A stretch of DNA of 64,000 bases from JAIVGV01 sp032229975 (GCA_032229975.1 JAVXVG010000035.1:55405-119404), one strand, 5' to 3'; shown: positions 25,497-34,903, counted from the stretch's first letter. Notes: generated by a model not told the origin, from the sequence alone. Made by a program: numbers and translations.

Positions 25497-27740
25497 ATGC
25501 GACACGCCTCCATAAAATTCACCGGCCCGTTGCTCGCTAGTCTAATCATCGTCACGACACTCGGCGGCGCGCGCGGCTCCGACTGGGCTGAGTGGCGAGG
25601 GCCTGCGCGCGACGGCGTCTCGCAGGAGAAGAATCTGCCCACGCACTGGTCGCCCGCAGGCGATAATCTCGCGTGGAAAGTTCCTTACGGCGGACGCTCT
25701 GCTCCGGTCGTCTTCGGCAATCACGTCTATCTGCAAAATACTTCCGGCAAGGGCGCGGACGAGCAGGAGCGCGTGATGTGCTTCGACGCCGACACTGGAA
25801 AACTTTTGTGGGAGCACAAATTCAACGTCTATCTCTCGGACGTGCCCGCGCATCGCGTCGGTTGGGCGTCGCCCGCAATCGATCCTGTGACGACGAACGT
25901 TTACGTCTTCGGCGGCGGCGGGAGTCTGATGTCTCTGTCGAAGGACGGAAAACTTTTGTGGGAGCGTTCGCTCGGTGAGGACTTCGGAATTTTGACGACC
26001 CACGGCGGCCGCACGGTCTCGCCGATCATCGACGGCGATCTCGTCATCGTCTCCGGCGCGATGTTCGTCTGGGGCGAGCATGGTCGCGGGGGCCATCGCA
26101 TCGTTGCCTTTGATAAGCGCACGGGCGAGACCGTCTGGATCACAGCGCCCGGCGCGCGTCCCTACGATACGACTTATGCGCCGATGGTCATCGCAAACGT
26201 CAACGGCACGCGACTCTTGATTCAGGGCGGCGCGGACGGGATGGTCTATGCCTTGAAGCCGCAGACGGGCGAGCCCGTGTGGCGTTATGAAATCTCGAAG
26301 CGCGGCATCAACACCGGGGTCGTCGTCTCAGGCACGACCGCGATCTTGACGCACAGCGAAGAAAATTTGGACTCGAACGAGATGGGCATGATGGTGGCCC
26401 TCGACGCGACTGCAAAGGGCGACATCAAGCCGGAGAACATACGTTGGAAGGTGCAGGGCTGGCAGGGCGGCTTCTCTTCGCCCGTCATGGACGGCGAACG
26501 CATCTATCAACTCGACAACGCCGCGAACATCGCCGCCTTCGACTTGAAGACCGGCAAGCAACTCTGGCTCAAGAGTCTCGGCACGGTGCAGAAAGCCTCG
26601 CCTGTCTTAGCCGATGGCAAGCTCTACGTCGGAACCGAAAGCGGCAAGTTCTACATCTTGAAACCAACGGCTGCGGGCTGCGAGATTCTCAGCGAGAACG
26701 AATTGACCAACGTCGTGCCCGTTGACAGTCAGCCCGGCAAGACGCAGCAAGTGCCCGCGCCCGTGCTTAGTTCCGTCGCCATCTCCAACGGTCGCGTCTT
26801 CTTCGCCACCGATGCGACGCTCTACTGCTTCGGCAAGAAAGCTAAAGACAATCCTTTCGAGAGACTTCAAACGCTCGGCGGGTTTTCGGGTGGCCCTGAC
26901 AGAACGGCAACATACGTGCAAGTCGTCCCGACCGAACTCATCATCAAGCCCGGCGAGACGCTCAACTTCCGCGTTCGCCTCTTCGACAGTCAAGGCAGCT
27001 TCATACGCGAAGAAAAATCCGCGCAGTGGTCGCTCGACAGATTGAAAGGCGATGTCGCGAACGGTCAGTTCGTCTCCGCGTCTGACGGCGGTCGTCAAGC
27101 TGGACTCGTCAAGGCGACTGTCGGCGGCATCACGGGCGCGGCGCGCGTGCGGATCGTGCCCACGCTTCCGTGGACGGAAGACTTCAGCAGCTACGCCGTC
27201 AACTCGGAGCCGATCGCTTGGACGAGCACGACTTTGAAGTATGCCGTGCGCGAACTCGAAGGCAACAAAGTTCTCGTCAAGACGATTGAAGGCTCGTCGC
27301 TCTTAACGCGCTCGCGCGCTTACATGGGGCCCTCCGATCTGCACGACTACACCGTGGAGGCAGACGTGAGGGCCGGACAGAAGCGCAGGCAACAGGGCGA
27401 CGCAGGCATCATCGCGCAGCGTTACGCGCTCGTCCTCTACGGCAACGCGGGCGAGTTGCACCTCGAACCGTGGCAACCCGAAACGCAGCGCACCGTCAAA
27501 GCTCCGTTCGCGTGGAAACCCGATGCGTGGTATCGACTCAAGCTCTCAGTTGAAAATCTACCCGACGGCAAAGTGCGCGCGCGCGGCAAGGCGTGGGCGG
27601 TGGGTGAGCCTGAACCTGATGCGTGGATGGTCGAGCGCATCGATCCCATCGGCAATCGACAGGGCAGCCCCGGCGTCTTCGGCAACGCCATCAGCGCGGA
27701 ACTCTACTTCGACAACGTGAAGGTCTATCCAAACAAATAA
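25497..27740 (+). CDS. Secreted PQQ-type beta-propeller with C-terminal jelly-roll-like domain (propeller D)
   Basis: At 747 residues this is the largest propeller protein of the cluster. A signal peptide (about residues 1-27) leads into DWAEWRGPARDGVSQ and the propeller (about 28-455). A middle beta-sandwich follows (about 475-560; ELIIKPGETLNFRVRLFD). The C-terminal part (about 565-747) begins WTEDFSSYAVNSEP and ends ELYFDNVKVYPNK, a layout typical of DUF1080/laminin-G-like sugar-binding folds. This suggests polysaccharide or cell-wall binding in the envelope, which is inference. It is the first plus-strand gene of the cluster, ten bases ahead of the methyltransferase gene. Confidence 0.88.
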   Translation: MRHASIKFTGPLLASLIIVTTLGGARGSDWAEWRGPARDGVSQEKNLPTHWSPAGDNLAWKVPYGGRSAPVVFGNHVYLQNTSGKGADEQERVMCFDADTGKLLWEHKFNVYLSDVPAHRVGWASPAIDPVTTNVYVFGGGGSLMSLSKDGKLLWERSLGEDFGILTTHGGRTVSPIIDGDLVIVSGAMFVWGEHGRGGHRIVAFDKRTGETVWITAPGARPYDTTYAPMVIANVNGTRLLIQGGADGMVYALKPQTGEPVWRYEISKRGINTGVVVSGTTAILTHSEENLDSNEMGMMVALDATAKGDIKPENIRWKVQGWQGGFSSPVMDGERIYQLDNAANIAAFDLKTGKQLWLKSLGTVQKASPVLADGKLYVGTESGKFYILKPTAAGCEILSENELTNVVPVDSQPGKTQQVPAPVLSSVAISNGRVFFATDATLYCFGKKAKDNPFERLQTLGGFSGGPDRTATYVQVVPTELIIKPGETLNFRVRLFDSQGSFIREEKSAQWSLDRLKGDVANGQFVSASDGGRQAGLVKATVGGITGAARVRIVPTLPWTEDFSSYAVNSEPIAWTSTTLKYAVRELEGNKVLVKTIEGSSLLTRSRAYMGPSDLHDYTVEADVRAGQKRRQQGDAGIIAQRYALVLYGNAGELHLEPWQPETQRTVKAPFAWKPDAWYRLKLSVENLPDGKVRARGKAWAVGEPEPDAWMVERIDPIGNRQGSPGVFGNAISAELYFDNVKVYPNK

Positions 27741-27749
27741 CACAGGAGC

Positions 27750-28796
27750 ATGGACGCGATTATGAGCACGACACCAACCACGCTGGAGACTAGCGACGCG
27801 AACGCGGGACAGCCGACGCCGGAGCGCATCTTTCAAACGCTCACCGGCTATCAGATGACAGCCGCGATGCGCGCCGCCATCGAACTCGATCTCTTCTCAG
27901 CCATCGCCGAAGGCAACGACACGCCCGCGAAGGTGGCCGCGCGTTGCAAGTGCGCCGAGCGCGGCGCGCGCATACTCTGCGACTACCTGACCGTCATCGG
28001 CTTCCTCGCAAAGCAAGAGGGCCGCTACTCGCTCACGCCTGAGTCGCAACTCTTCCTCGTCCGCACATCACCCGCATACATCGGCGGCGTCGCTGGCTTC
28101 CTCGCGAGCGGCTCACTCGTTGACGCTTACCAGAACTTTACGGAGAGCGTCCGCAAAGGCGGGACGACGATGCCCGACGAGGGCTCGATGACGCCGGAGC
28201 ATCCGATGTGGGAAGAGTTCGCGCGCAGCATGGTGGCGATGATGCGTCCGCCCGCCGCAGCAATCGCGCAGATCGCCGGAGCGCAGGGGCCACTCAAAAT
28301 TCTCGACCTCGCCGCCGGTCACGGCATCTTCGGCATCACCATCGCGCAGCGCAATCCGCAAGCTGAAGTCTTCGCCGTCGATTGGAAGAACGTGCTTTCA
28401 ATCGCGCAACGAAACGCGGAAGAGGCGGGCGTCGCGGATCGTTATCACCTGCTGCCCGGCAGCGCATTCGACGTTGACTTCGGCGCGAACTACGACATCA
28501 TTCTCTTGACGAACTTCCTTCACCACTTCGATCCGCCGACCAACGAGCGACTGCTGCGTAAAGTTCACGCCGCGCTGAAAGACGACGGTCGCGCGATCAC
28601 TCTGGAGTTCGTGCCGAACGAAGATCGCGTCTCGCCGCCTTCGGCTGCCGCCTTCTCGCTCGTCATGCTCGGCTCGACCGAAGCGGGCGACGCCTACACT
28701 TTCGCCGAACTCGACACGATGTTTCGCCACGCGGGCTTCGCACGCAGCGAGGCGCATCCCGCGCCGCCCGGCACGATCATCGTCTCGCACAAGTAA
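27750..28796 (+). CDS. SAM-dependent methyltransferase, O-methyltransferase type with dimerisation domain
   Basis: The 348-residue enzyme has an N-terminal winged-helix dimerisation domain (residues about 25-110) typical of plant-type O-methyltransferases. A Rossmann domain follows, with SAM motif I LDLAAGHGIFG and the acidic residue in FAVDWKN. The segment LTNFLHHFD is the usual post-motif. The start is uncertain: AGGAG lies one base before the ATG at 27750 and 13 bases before a second ATG at 27762. It is wedged between two propeller genes and probably co-transcribed with propeller D. The substrate is unknown; the only cytoplasmic enzyme in the cluster, it hints at a small-molecule product. 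Confidence 0.88.
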   Translation: MDAIMSTTPTTLETSDANAGQPTPERIFQTLTGYQMTAAMRAAIELDLFSAIAEGNDTPAKVAARCKCAERGARILCDYLTVIGFLAKQEGRYSLTPESQLFLVRTSPAYIGGVAGFLASGSLVDAYQNFTESVRKGGTTMPDEGSMTPEHPMWEEFARSMVAMMRPPAAAIAQIAGAQGPLKILDLAAGHGIFGITIAQRNPQAEVFAVDWKNVLSIAQRNAEEAGVADRYHLLPGSAFDVDFGANYDIILLTNFLHHFDPPTNERLLRKVHAALKDDGRAITLEFVPNEDRVSPPSAAAFSLVMLGSTEAGDAYTFAELDTMFRHAGFARSEAHPAPPGTIIVSHK

Positions 28797-28848
28797 GAGC
28801 CGACGAGATTAAGAATCGTCGAGCAGGATTTCGATCAAAGGATTTGCA

Positions 28849-30330
28849 ATGAGAAAACGCATCAACGTCCGCACGCTTCTCTTCCCCTTCGTCGCGCTCA
28901 CCGTCGCGCTCTCGGTCGCGTCCGGCCTTCGCACTGCGGCTGCTTCCGATCCGGGCGGCGGCGACTGGCCCATGTGGGGTGGCACGCCTGATCGCAATAT
29001 GGTCTCTTCGATGAAAGGTATTCCGACGAGTTGGGACGTGAAGACGAAGCGGAACGTGAAGTGGGTGCAGTCGCTCGGCTCGCAGGCTTACGGCAACCCG
29101 GTCGTAGCAAACGGGCAGGTTTACGTCGGCACGAACAATGAGGGGCTGCGTGATCCGAACGTCAAGGGCGACAAGGGAGTCTTGATGGCGTTCCGCGAAT
29201 CGGACGGCGAGTTCCTCTGGCAAGCCGTCTCCGACAAGCTCGCATCGGGTCGCGTCAACGACTGGCCCTATCAAGGCGTCTGCTCGTCGCCAATCGTCGA
29301 GGGCAACAAACTTTATTACGTGACGAACCGCGCCGAACTCGTTGCACTCGACACCAAAGGTTTCACCGACGGCAAGAACGACGGCGTGACGGACGAGAAG
29401 CTACATGGCCCGAAAGACGCCGACGTGTTGTGGAAGTTCGACATGATGGAAGAGGTCGGCTCGCAGCCGCACAACATGGCGAACTCTTCGCCCGTCATCT
29501 ACGGCGATCTCATCTTCGTCTCCACGTCGAACGGGCAGGACGAGAGCCACGTCAACATCCCCTCGCCGAAAGCGCCCGCGATCATCGCCGTCAACAAGAA
29601 CACAGGCAAGCTCGTCTGGGAAGACAACTCGGTCTTCGACAAAATTCTCCACGGTCAATGGTCTTCGCCCACCGTTGCGAAGATCGGCGACACCGTGCAA
29701 GTCATACACGGACAGGGCGACGGATGGATTCGCGGCTACGATGCGCTGACGGGGAAGAAACTCTGGGAGTTCGACTGCAACCCGAAAGATTCCGTCTGGC
29801 CCAAGACACGCAACGAGTTGATCTCAACACCCGTCGTCTATGACGGCAAGGTCTATATCTCGAACGGTCAAGACCCAGAGCACGGCGAAGGCGTCGGTCA
29901 CATGTACTGCATCGATCCCTTGAAGCGCGGCGACATCACACAGACGGGCCTCATCTGGCATTACGACAAGATTCGTCGCTCGATCTCCACGCCCGCGATC
30001 AAAGACGGCCTCGTCTATCAATCGGACTTTAGTGGCTTCCTCCATTGTCTCGACGCGAAGACCGGCCAGCTCTACTGGAAGCACGACGTGTTCGCGGCCG
30101 TCTGGGGCTCGCCCATGCTCATCGACGGCCGTGTTTATCTCGGCGACGAAGACGGCGATGTCGTGATCATGCAAGAAGGCAAGACCGAAAAAGTGATCGG
30201 CGAATACAACATGGGCAGCTCCGTCTATTCCACGCCCGTGCCCGCCAACGGCGCGCTCTACATCGTCAACCGCAACCAACTCTACGCCCTCAAAGAAGGC
30301 GCAGGGATACAGACGCCCGCGACGAAGTAA
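28849..30330 (+). CDS. Secreted PQQ-type beta-propeller protein (propeller E)
   Basis: A 493-residue protein with a signal peptide (residues about 1-32) and a propeller starting DWPMWGGTPDRNMVS. Compared with the other propellers it has longer loops (for example around GVCSSPIVEGNKLYYVTNRAEL). Its blade motifs include INKNTGKLVWED-like VNKNTGKLVWE, YDALTGKKLWEF and LDAKTGQLYWKHDV. Proteins of this type are common in Planctomycetes and Acidobacteriota and usually annotated as PQQ-binding-like or BamB-like. It lies about 50 bp after the methyltransferase gene. Confidence 0.88.
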   Translation: MRKRINVRTLLFPFVALTVALSVASGLRTAAASDPGGGDWPMWGGTPDRNMVSSMKGIPTSWDVKTKRNVKWVQSLGSQAYGNPVVANGQVYVGTNNEGLRDPNVKGDKGVLMAFRESDGEFLWQAVSDKLASGRVNDWPYQGVCSSPIVEGNKLYYVTNRAELVALDTKGFTDGKNDGVTDEKLHGPKDADVLWKFDMMEEVGSQPHNMANSSPVIYGDLIFVSTSNGQDESHVNIPSPKAPAIIAVNKNTGKLVWEDNSVFDKILHGQWSSPTVAKIGDTVQVIHGQGDGWIRGYDALTGKKLWEFDCNPKDSVWPKTRNELISTPVVYDGKVYISNGQDPEHGEGVGHMYCIDPLKRGDITQTGLIWHYDKIRRSISTPAIKDGLVYQSDFSGFLHCLDAKTGQLYWKHDVFAAVWGSPMLIDGRVYLGDEDGDVVIMQEGKTEKVIGEYNMGSSVYSTPVPANGALYIVNRNQLYALKEGAGIQTPATK

Positions 30331-30373
30331 CGTAGGGGATCACACGACTAACCGATCAATGCGGCGAGAAAAC

Positions 30374-31507
30374 ATGATGCATCGTCGATCAATCAAACTC
30401 GCCGTACTCCTCTTCTTCGTCTTTCTGCTTTTGGCCTCACACGCACGCGCTCAGTGGGCCCCTCCCGACAGTTGGACGCAGTTTCGCGGCAACACTTCAA
30501 ACACGGGCGTCTCGAAGTCTGACGTGCCGAAGACTCTGCGACTGCTGTGGACGTTCGACGCGGGCGGCCCGATAGAATCTTCAGCCGCGATCTCGAACGG
30601 CATAGTTTACGCTGGCTCCAAGTCGGGTGAGTTGGTCGCGCTCGACCTCTCGAGCGGCGAGGTGCGCTGGCGTTATGCGACGGGCGCGCGCGAAGGGATC
30701 GGCGAATCATCCCCTGCGGTCGCGAACGGGATGGTTTACGTCGGCGATCTGGATGGAGTGGTTCACGCTATCAACGCGCGCGACGGACGACGGATGTGGA
30801 CGTTCAAGACCGGCGCGGAAGTTAAGTCGTCGCCCGTCGCGTTTGAAGATAAAATTTTAGTCGGCTCTTACGACGACAATCTCTATTGCCTGAGCGCGCG
30901 CAACGGCTCGCTTGTCTGGAAGTTCAAGACGAATGGGCCGGTGCACACGACCGCCGCGATCTCAAACGGCGCGGCGTTGATCGCGGGCTGCGACGAACTG
31001 CTGCGCGCCATACGCTTGAGCGACGGCCAACAGGTCTTCCAGTTCGCTTCGGGCGCGTACACGGGCGCGTCGCCCGCCTTGATGGACGGCGCGGTGTTCT
31101 ATGGCACGTTCGAGAATGAAGTGCTCGCGTTAAACCTTTCGACGCGACGCCTGCGCTGGCGTTATCGCAACACGCAACGACAGTTCCCTTTCTACTCTTC
31201 TGCGGGCGCGGTCGAGGGCCGGATCGTCTTGGGCGGGCGCGACAAGTACGTGCATTGCATCGACGCACGCAACGGGCGCGCGCTGTGGACGTTCGCGACG
31301 AAGGCGCGCGTTGAATCGTCGCCCGCGCTCGCGAGCGGAAGGGTCTTCATCGGCTCGAACGATGGACACTTCTACGTGCTCGACTTCTACACGGGCGCGA
31401 AGCTCTGGGAGTTCGAGGCTGGCTCGGCCCTCTCCGCCTCGCCCGCCATCGCCTCCGGTCGCATCGTCATCGGCTCGAACGACGGAAAGCTTTATTGCTT
31501 CGGTTGA
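30374..31507 (+). CDS. Secreted PQQ-type beta-propeller protein, compact form (propeller F)
   Basis: At 377 residues this is the most regular propeller of the set, with nearly identical blades every 40-45 residues: LDLSSGEVRWRYATG, INARDGRRMWTFKTG, LSARNGSLVWKFKTN, IDARNGRALWTFATK and LDFYTGAKLWEFEAG. A signal peptide (about residues 1-26, ending ARAQ) shows export. Tandem ATGs occur at 30374 and 30377 with another at 30359; I use 30374, behind a weak GGCGAGA. It resembles BamB-like proteins, but no other BAM-complex gene is near. It closes the plus-strand half of the cluster. Confidence 0.88.
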   Translation: MMHRRSIKLAVLLFFVFLLLASHARAQWAPPDSWTQFRGNTSNTGVSKSDVPKTLRLLWTFDAGGPIESSAAISNGIVYAGSKSGELVALDLSSGEVRWRYATGAREGIGESSPAVANGMVYVGDLDGVVHAINARDGRRMWTFKTGAEVKSSPVAFEDKILVGSYDDNLYCLSARNGSLVWKFKTNGPVHTTAAISNGAALIAGCDELLRAIRLSDGQQVFQFASGAYTGASPALMDGAVFYGTFENEVLALNLSTRRLRWRYRNTQRQFPFYSSAGAVEGRIVLGGRDKYVHCIDARNGRALWTFATKARVESSPALASGRVFIGSNDGHFYVLDFYTGAKLWEFEAGSALSASPAIASGRIVIGSNDGKLYCFG

Positions 31508-31553
31508 GCCTTTCAATATTTATTCGGACTATAGCCTGCATGAGCTTTGAATT

Positions 31554-32240
31554 ATGGATCAAGAAATACTAATCCAATCTTTAGGACAACATATTGATTA
31601 TCTTCAGAGCATTTTCAACTGGTTGATCATTTTGTCAGTCGTCACTGCATGGGCTGGCATACAGAGGAGAGAAGAGGTTGAAGTCTTAGGACTCAAGATT
31701 GCGCGTAGATATGCGGTTTATGTGATATGTGCCTTATACCTTATCGTTAACATGATTGTTTTGATCATCTTTCTAAGACTGGGCAATTTAATATCGTTAA
31801 TAGATGACAAGAACTTTCTCAAAGGCTTGTCCATACTTGTGACCCATACTTGGATACTGAACCCATTTAGTTACTTCGGTAACTCAAGACTAGCTCGCTT
31901 TTATAGCTGTGAAGGGTTGGGATTATTGATCGTCGTATGGTGGCTCGCCAATGCATCACTTTCTACATTGAGAGATGATAAAATTAACAACTATGCACTT
32001 TTACTTTCGACTGTATTTCTTCTTTTAGGCTTAGTTTCTATGGGCGCAATATTTAATGTATACCAAATTATTCAAAAGCGTCTGGAGTATATTAATCCTG
32101 ATTTGAGCCAAGCTTTTTCAAGTGTGTTCTCGCAGGAGTTGTGGGCATCCTTTCTCGGCGTGCTTGTCGGTTTGTTAGCTTTTGTCGTGGCTAATAAGCT
32201 ACAAAAGCGTCTAATCCTTTCACACAAGGCGAAATCTTGA
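31554..32240 (+). CDS. AT-rich orphan multi-pass membrane protein
   Basis: The 228-residue product is not recognised. About five hydrophobic segments are visible: residues 20-36, 53-77, 120-135, 147-172 and 195-215. The gene is strikingly AT-rich: the 60 bases from 31561 contain only 17 G or C, while the flanking genes are GC-rich. Codon use differs accordingly, with many TTA, ATA and AAT codons. No transposase, integrase or repeat flanks it. Recent horizontal acquisition is the simplest reading. The start ATG at 31554 lacks an obvious Shine-Dalgarno. The topology resembles small toxin/immunity or stress membrane proteins only in the broadest sense, so no function is proposed. Confidence 0.82.
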   Translation: MDQEILIQSLGQHIDYLQSIFNWLIILSVVTAWAGIQRREEVEVLGLKIARRYAVYVICALYLIVNMIVLIIFLRLGNLISLIDDKNFLKGLSILVTHTWILNPFSYFGNSRLARFYSCEGLGLLIVVWWLANASLSTLRDDKINNYALLLSTVFLLLGLVSMGAIFNVYQIIQKRLEYINPDLSQAFSSVFSQELWASFLGVLVGLLAFVVANKLQKRLILSHKAKS

Positions 32241-32353
32241 TTCAATGTTGACATTTGATCTCTAAGCCCTAGAAGGCGGCGATTGACTTGCGGCCCGTTT
32301 CGGCATAGAAACTTCTGCTGACAACCCAATCCTGAAAACCGAGGCAAGTCCAA

Positions 32354-34129
32354 ATGAAGAAGCGCACTCTTTCTCTCGCACTCCTTGCGTGTGCGGGCGT
32401 CGCGGCTCTCGCGCTCGCCTGCCAGCAAGTGCCGACCGCGAACACGAACGTGAACACGAACGCAGCATCGCCGCAGACCGCCAGCTATACTTACCCCGCC
32501 GATCTCAAGCCCGCGCTCGACTCGATCAACAAGGACGACTTGATGAGCCACATCAAGACGCTCTCTTCGGATGAGTTCGAGGGGCGAGGGCCGGGGACGA
32601 AGGGCGAAGAGTTGTCGGTTGCCTACATCACAGATCAGTTCAAGAAGATCGGCTTGAAGCCCGGCAACCCCGACGGCACATACGTCCAGAAAGTCCCGCT
32701 CGTCGGCTTCACGGCACAGAATCCGACCGCGTCGTTTACAGTCGGCGCGAAGAAGATCGATCTCAAGTTTCCAGACGACATCGTTCCCGTCTCGCGTCGC
32801 TTCGTGCCCGAGTCGAAGGTTGAAAATTCCGATGTCGTCTTCGTCGGCTACGGCGTCGAAGCGCCCGAATACAACTGGGACGATTACAAGGGCGTGGACG
32901 TGCGTGGCAAGACCATCCTCATGCTCGTCAACGATCCGGCCGTGCCCGATCCGAACGATCCTACGAAGCTCGACGAGAAGATGTTCAAGGGCAAGGCGAT
33001 GACCTACTACGGTCGCTGGACGTACAAGTATGAAGAGGCGATGAAGAAGGGCGCGGCGGCTGCGATCATCATTCATGAGACTGGCCCCGCAGGCTATGAG
33101 TACAAGGTCGTTTCGGGAAGTTGGTCGCGTGAGAACTTCGACATACAGACGCCCGATAAGAACATGAACCGTCCGGCCGTCGAAGCGTGGATGACGCTCG
33201 ACCGCGCTAAAGAACTGCTCACGGCTTGCGGTCAGGATTTCGACGCCTTGAAGAAGCAGGCCATCACGAAAGACTTCAAGCCCGTCGTGTTGAACGCGAA
33301 AGCGAACATCGACGTGAAGAACTCTCTGCGTGAGATCAATTCGCAGAATGTCGTCGCCAAGATTGAAGGCAGCGATCCAAAGTTGAAGGATGAGTACGTC
33401 GTCTATACGGCGCACTGGGATCATCTAGGTCGTGACCCGAACTTGCAGGGCGATCAGATTTACAACGGCGCGGACGACAACGCATCGGGCGTCGCGCAAC
33501 TTTTAGAGATCGCCGAGGCGTTCACGAAATTGCCGACGCCGCCCAAGCGTTCGATCCTCTTCGTCTCCGTCACGGCGGAAGAGAAGGGCCTACTCGGCTC
33601 GAAGTTCTACGCGACGAACCCGCTCTACCCCTTGAACAAGACGCTCGCCGACATCAACATGGATGAAGCGAACCAGTGGGGCCGCACGCGCGACTTAACC
33701 ATCGTCGGACTCGGTAACTCGACGCTCGACGATGTCGCGCAAGAAGCCGCGACGATGCAAGGCGGGCGCACACTCTCGCCCGATCCCGAACCTGAGAACG
33801 GCGGCTTCTATCGATCCGATCACTTCGAGTTTGCGAAGCAAGGCGTGCCCGCGCTGAACGTCGAAGCGGGAGTTGATTTTCCCGGTAAGCCTGCCGGGTG
33901 GGGCATACAGAAGCGCGACGACTACACCGCGAACAACTATCACAAGCCTTCGGATGAGATAAAACCCGACTGGGATTTGTCCGGCGCGGTCGAAGACGCA
34001 CAGCTCTACATGATCGTCGGCTATCGCGTCGCACAGGGCGACAAGTTCCCCGAGTGGAAGGAAGGCACAGAGTTCAAGGCGAAGCGCGAGGCGTCTCTGA
34101 AGGGCGCGGGCAGCGGCGACTATCGCTGA
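32354..34129 (+). CDS. M28-family zinc aminopeptidase lipoprotein with PA domain
   Basis: The 591-residue product begins with a lipoprotein signal whose lipobox Cys is residue 23 (ALALAC), then an Asn/Thr-rich linker. An inserted PA-type domain covers roughly residues 140-310. The M28 dinuclear zinc site is complete: His354 and Asp356 (AHWDH), bridging Asp in GADDNASG (374-375), the Glu409/Glu410 pair (TAEEKG), Asp437 (INMDE) and His490 (RSDHFE). It should release N-terminal residues from peptides at the outer face of the envelope. It follows the AT-rich gene and faces the DUF2585 gene across a palindrome. Confidence 0.93.
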   Translation: MKKRTLSLALLACAGVAALALACQQVPTANTNVNTNAASPQTASYTYPADLKPALDSINKDDLMSHIKTLSSDEFEGRGPGTKGEELSVAYITDQFKKIGLKPGNPDGTYVQKVPLVGFTAQNPTASFTVGAKKIDLKFPDDIVPVSRRFVPESKVENSDVVFVGYGVEAPEYNWDDYKGVDVRGKTILMLVNDPAVPDPNDPTKLDEKMFKGKAMTYYGRWTYKYEEAMKKGAAAAIIIHETGPAGYEYKVVSGSWSRENFDIQTPDKNMNRPAVEAWMTLDRAKELLTACGQDFDALKKQAITKDFKPVVLNAKANIDVKNSLREINSQNVVAKIEGSDPKLKDEYVVYTAHWDHLGRDPNLQGDQIYNGADDNASGVAQLLEIAEAFTKLPTPPKRSILFVSVTAEEKGLLGSKFYATNPLYPLNKTLADINMDEANQWGRTRDLTIVGLGNSTLDDVAQEAATMQGGRTLSPDPEPENGGFYRSDHFEFAKQGVPALNVEAGVDFPGKPAGWGIQKRDDYTANNYHKPSDEIKPDWDLSGAVEDAQLYMIVGYRVAQGDKFPEWKEGTEFKAKREASLKGAGSGDYR

Positions 34130-34150
34130 CACTGACGCGGATAAAACAGA

Positions 34151-34245
34151 ACTCACCGCCGCAGACGCAGAGAGCGCGGAGTTAACGCAGAGAAGAAAAG
34201 TTTTTCTCTGCGTTAACTCCGCGCTCTCTGTGTCTCTGTGGTGAA
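34151..34245. repeat. Long palindrome of the CACAGAGACACAGAGAG family
   Basis: Perfect 27-bp arms (34168-34194 and 34204-34230) flank a nine-base loop, and weaker pairing extends outward on both sides. It lies between the converging M28 peptidase and DUF2585 genes, so it may serve as a two-way terminator. The left flank (34153-34174) matches 20 of 22 bases at the right edge of the window (63972-63993). Confidence 0.85.
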
Positions 34246-34250
34246 TGTCT

Positions 34251-34829
34251 TTAGTGGCCGGCCTGCCACGCCTTGATCGCGTCGGATTTGTGAATCAGCA
34301 TGAGGACGTTTAGCAGCAGGCTATCTCTGATCCAGACGAGCAAGATCAACTCAATCGCGACAAACACAACGAGCGTGCGCCGCCATCCGAGCCTGCGCGC
34401 GATGAGGAAGCCGCACGCGCACGCGCAGATGTCGCCGACCGAATTGATCACCGTGTCGCCCGTGTAGCCGAACGCGGCCGTCGTCTCACGATAGCGATTG
34501 ATGACGAAGTTAGTGTTCTCGGCGATCTCCCAGACCGACTCGATCAAGATCGCTAGAGAGAAACGCCACTGAGCCGACGCGCGCGGCACGACGAGCGCGA
34601 GCAGGCCACAGAAGGCGAAGCCGTGCAACAGGTGCGTGAAACTGTAAGGATCGAAGAGTTGTTGTGAAGTCTCCGCACTCCACGCATCGCCCATCCACAC
34701 GAGCACGCGCCCACAGGCGCACGTCCACCGCCGACCTTGATGATGAAGTTCTAACGCCGCCAACGACGTGATGATTAAAGAGACCAGCAGAGGGACGCGC
34801 CACGTGCTGAGCTTGCCGTCGGATTTCAT
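34251..34829 (-). CDS. DUF2585 family integral membrane protein
   Basis: The 192-residue protein has hydrophobic segments near residues 12-28, 70-85, 90-105, 130-145 and 152-175. The pattern CACGRVLVWMGDAWSAETSQ followed by DPYSFTHLLHGF and IESVWEIAENTNFVINRYRE is characteristic of DUF2585 membrane proteins, whose function is unknown. It is a single gene between a palindrome and the symporter operon. No export signal beyond its first helix is apparent. Confidence 0.87.
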   Translation of the reverse strand: MKSDGKLSTWRVPLLVSLIITSLAALELHHQGRRWTCACGRVLVWMGDAWSAETSQQLFDPYSFTHLLHGFAFCGLLALVVPRASAQWRFSLAILIESVWEIAENTNFVINRYRETTAAFGYTGDTVINSVGDICACACGFLIARRLGWRRTLVVFVAIELILLVWIRDSLLLNVLMLIHKSDAIKAWQAGH

Positions 34830-34903
34830 CTGCGCGAGTTAGTGGGAGGGCCGGTCGTCGTCGTGAGAGCTTCGGTGGCCGCGCGTGCTTCGGTCGTTAA
34901 ATG

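Noticed and set aside
19759..31507. PQQ-dependent alcohol or glucose dehydrogenases
   Set aside because: Only propeller blade motifs are visible; no cytochrome domain or recognised catalytic signature, and several proteins are too short.
31554..32240. Part of a mobile element or prophage
   Set aside because: Composition is foreign-looking, but no integrase, transposase, terminal repeat or phage gene flanks it.
32072..33424. 450-codon open frame antisense to the M28 peptidase gene
   Set aside because: No recognisable motif; the plus strand encodes a complete M28 active site and a lipoprotein signal. It also crosses the boundary with the AT-rich gene.
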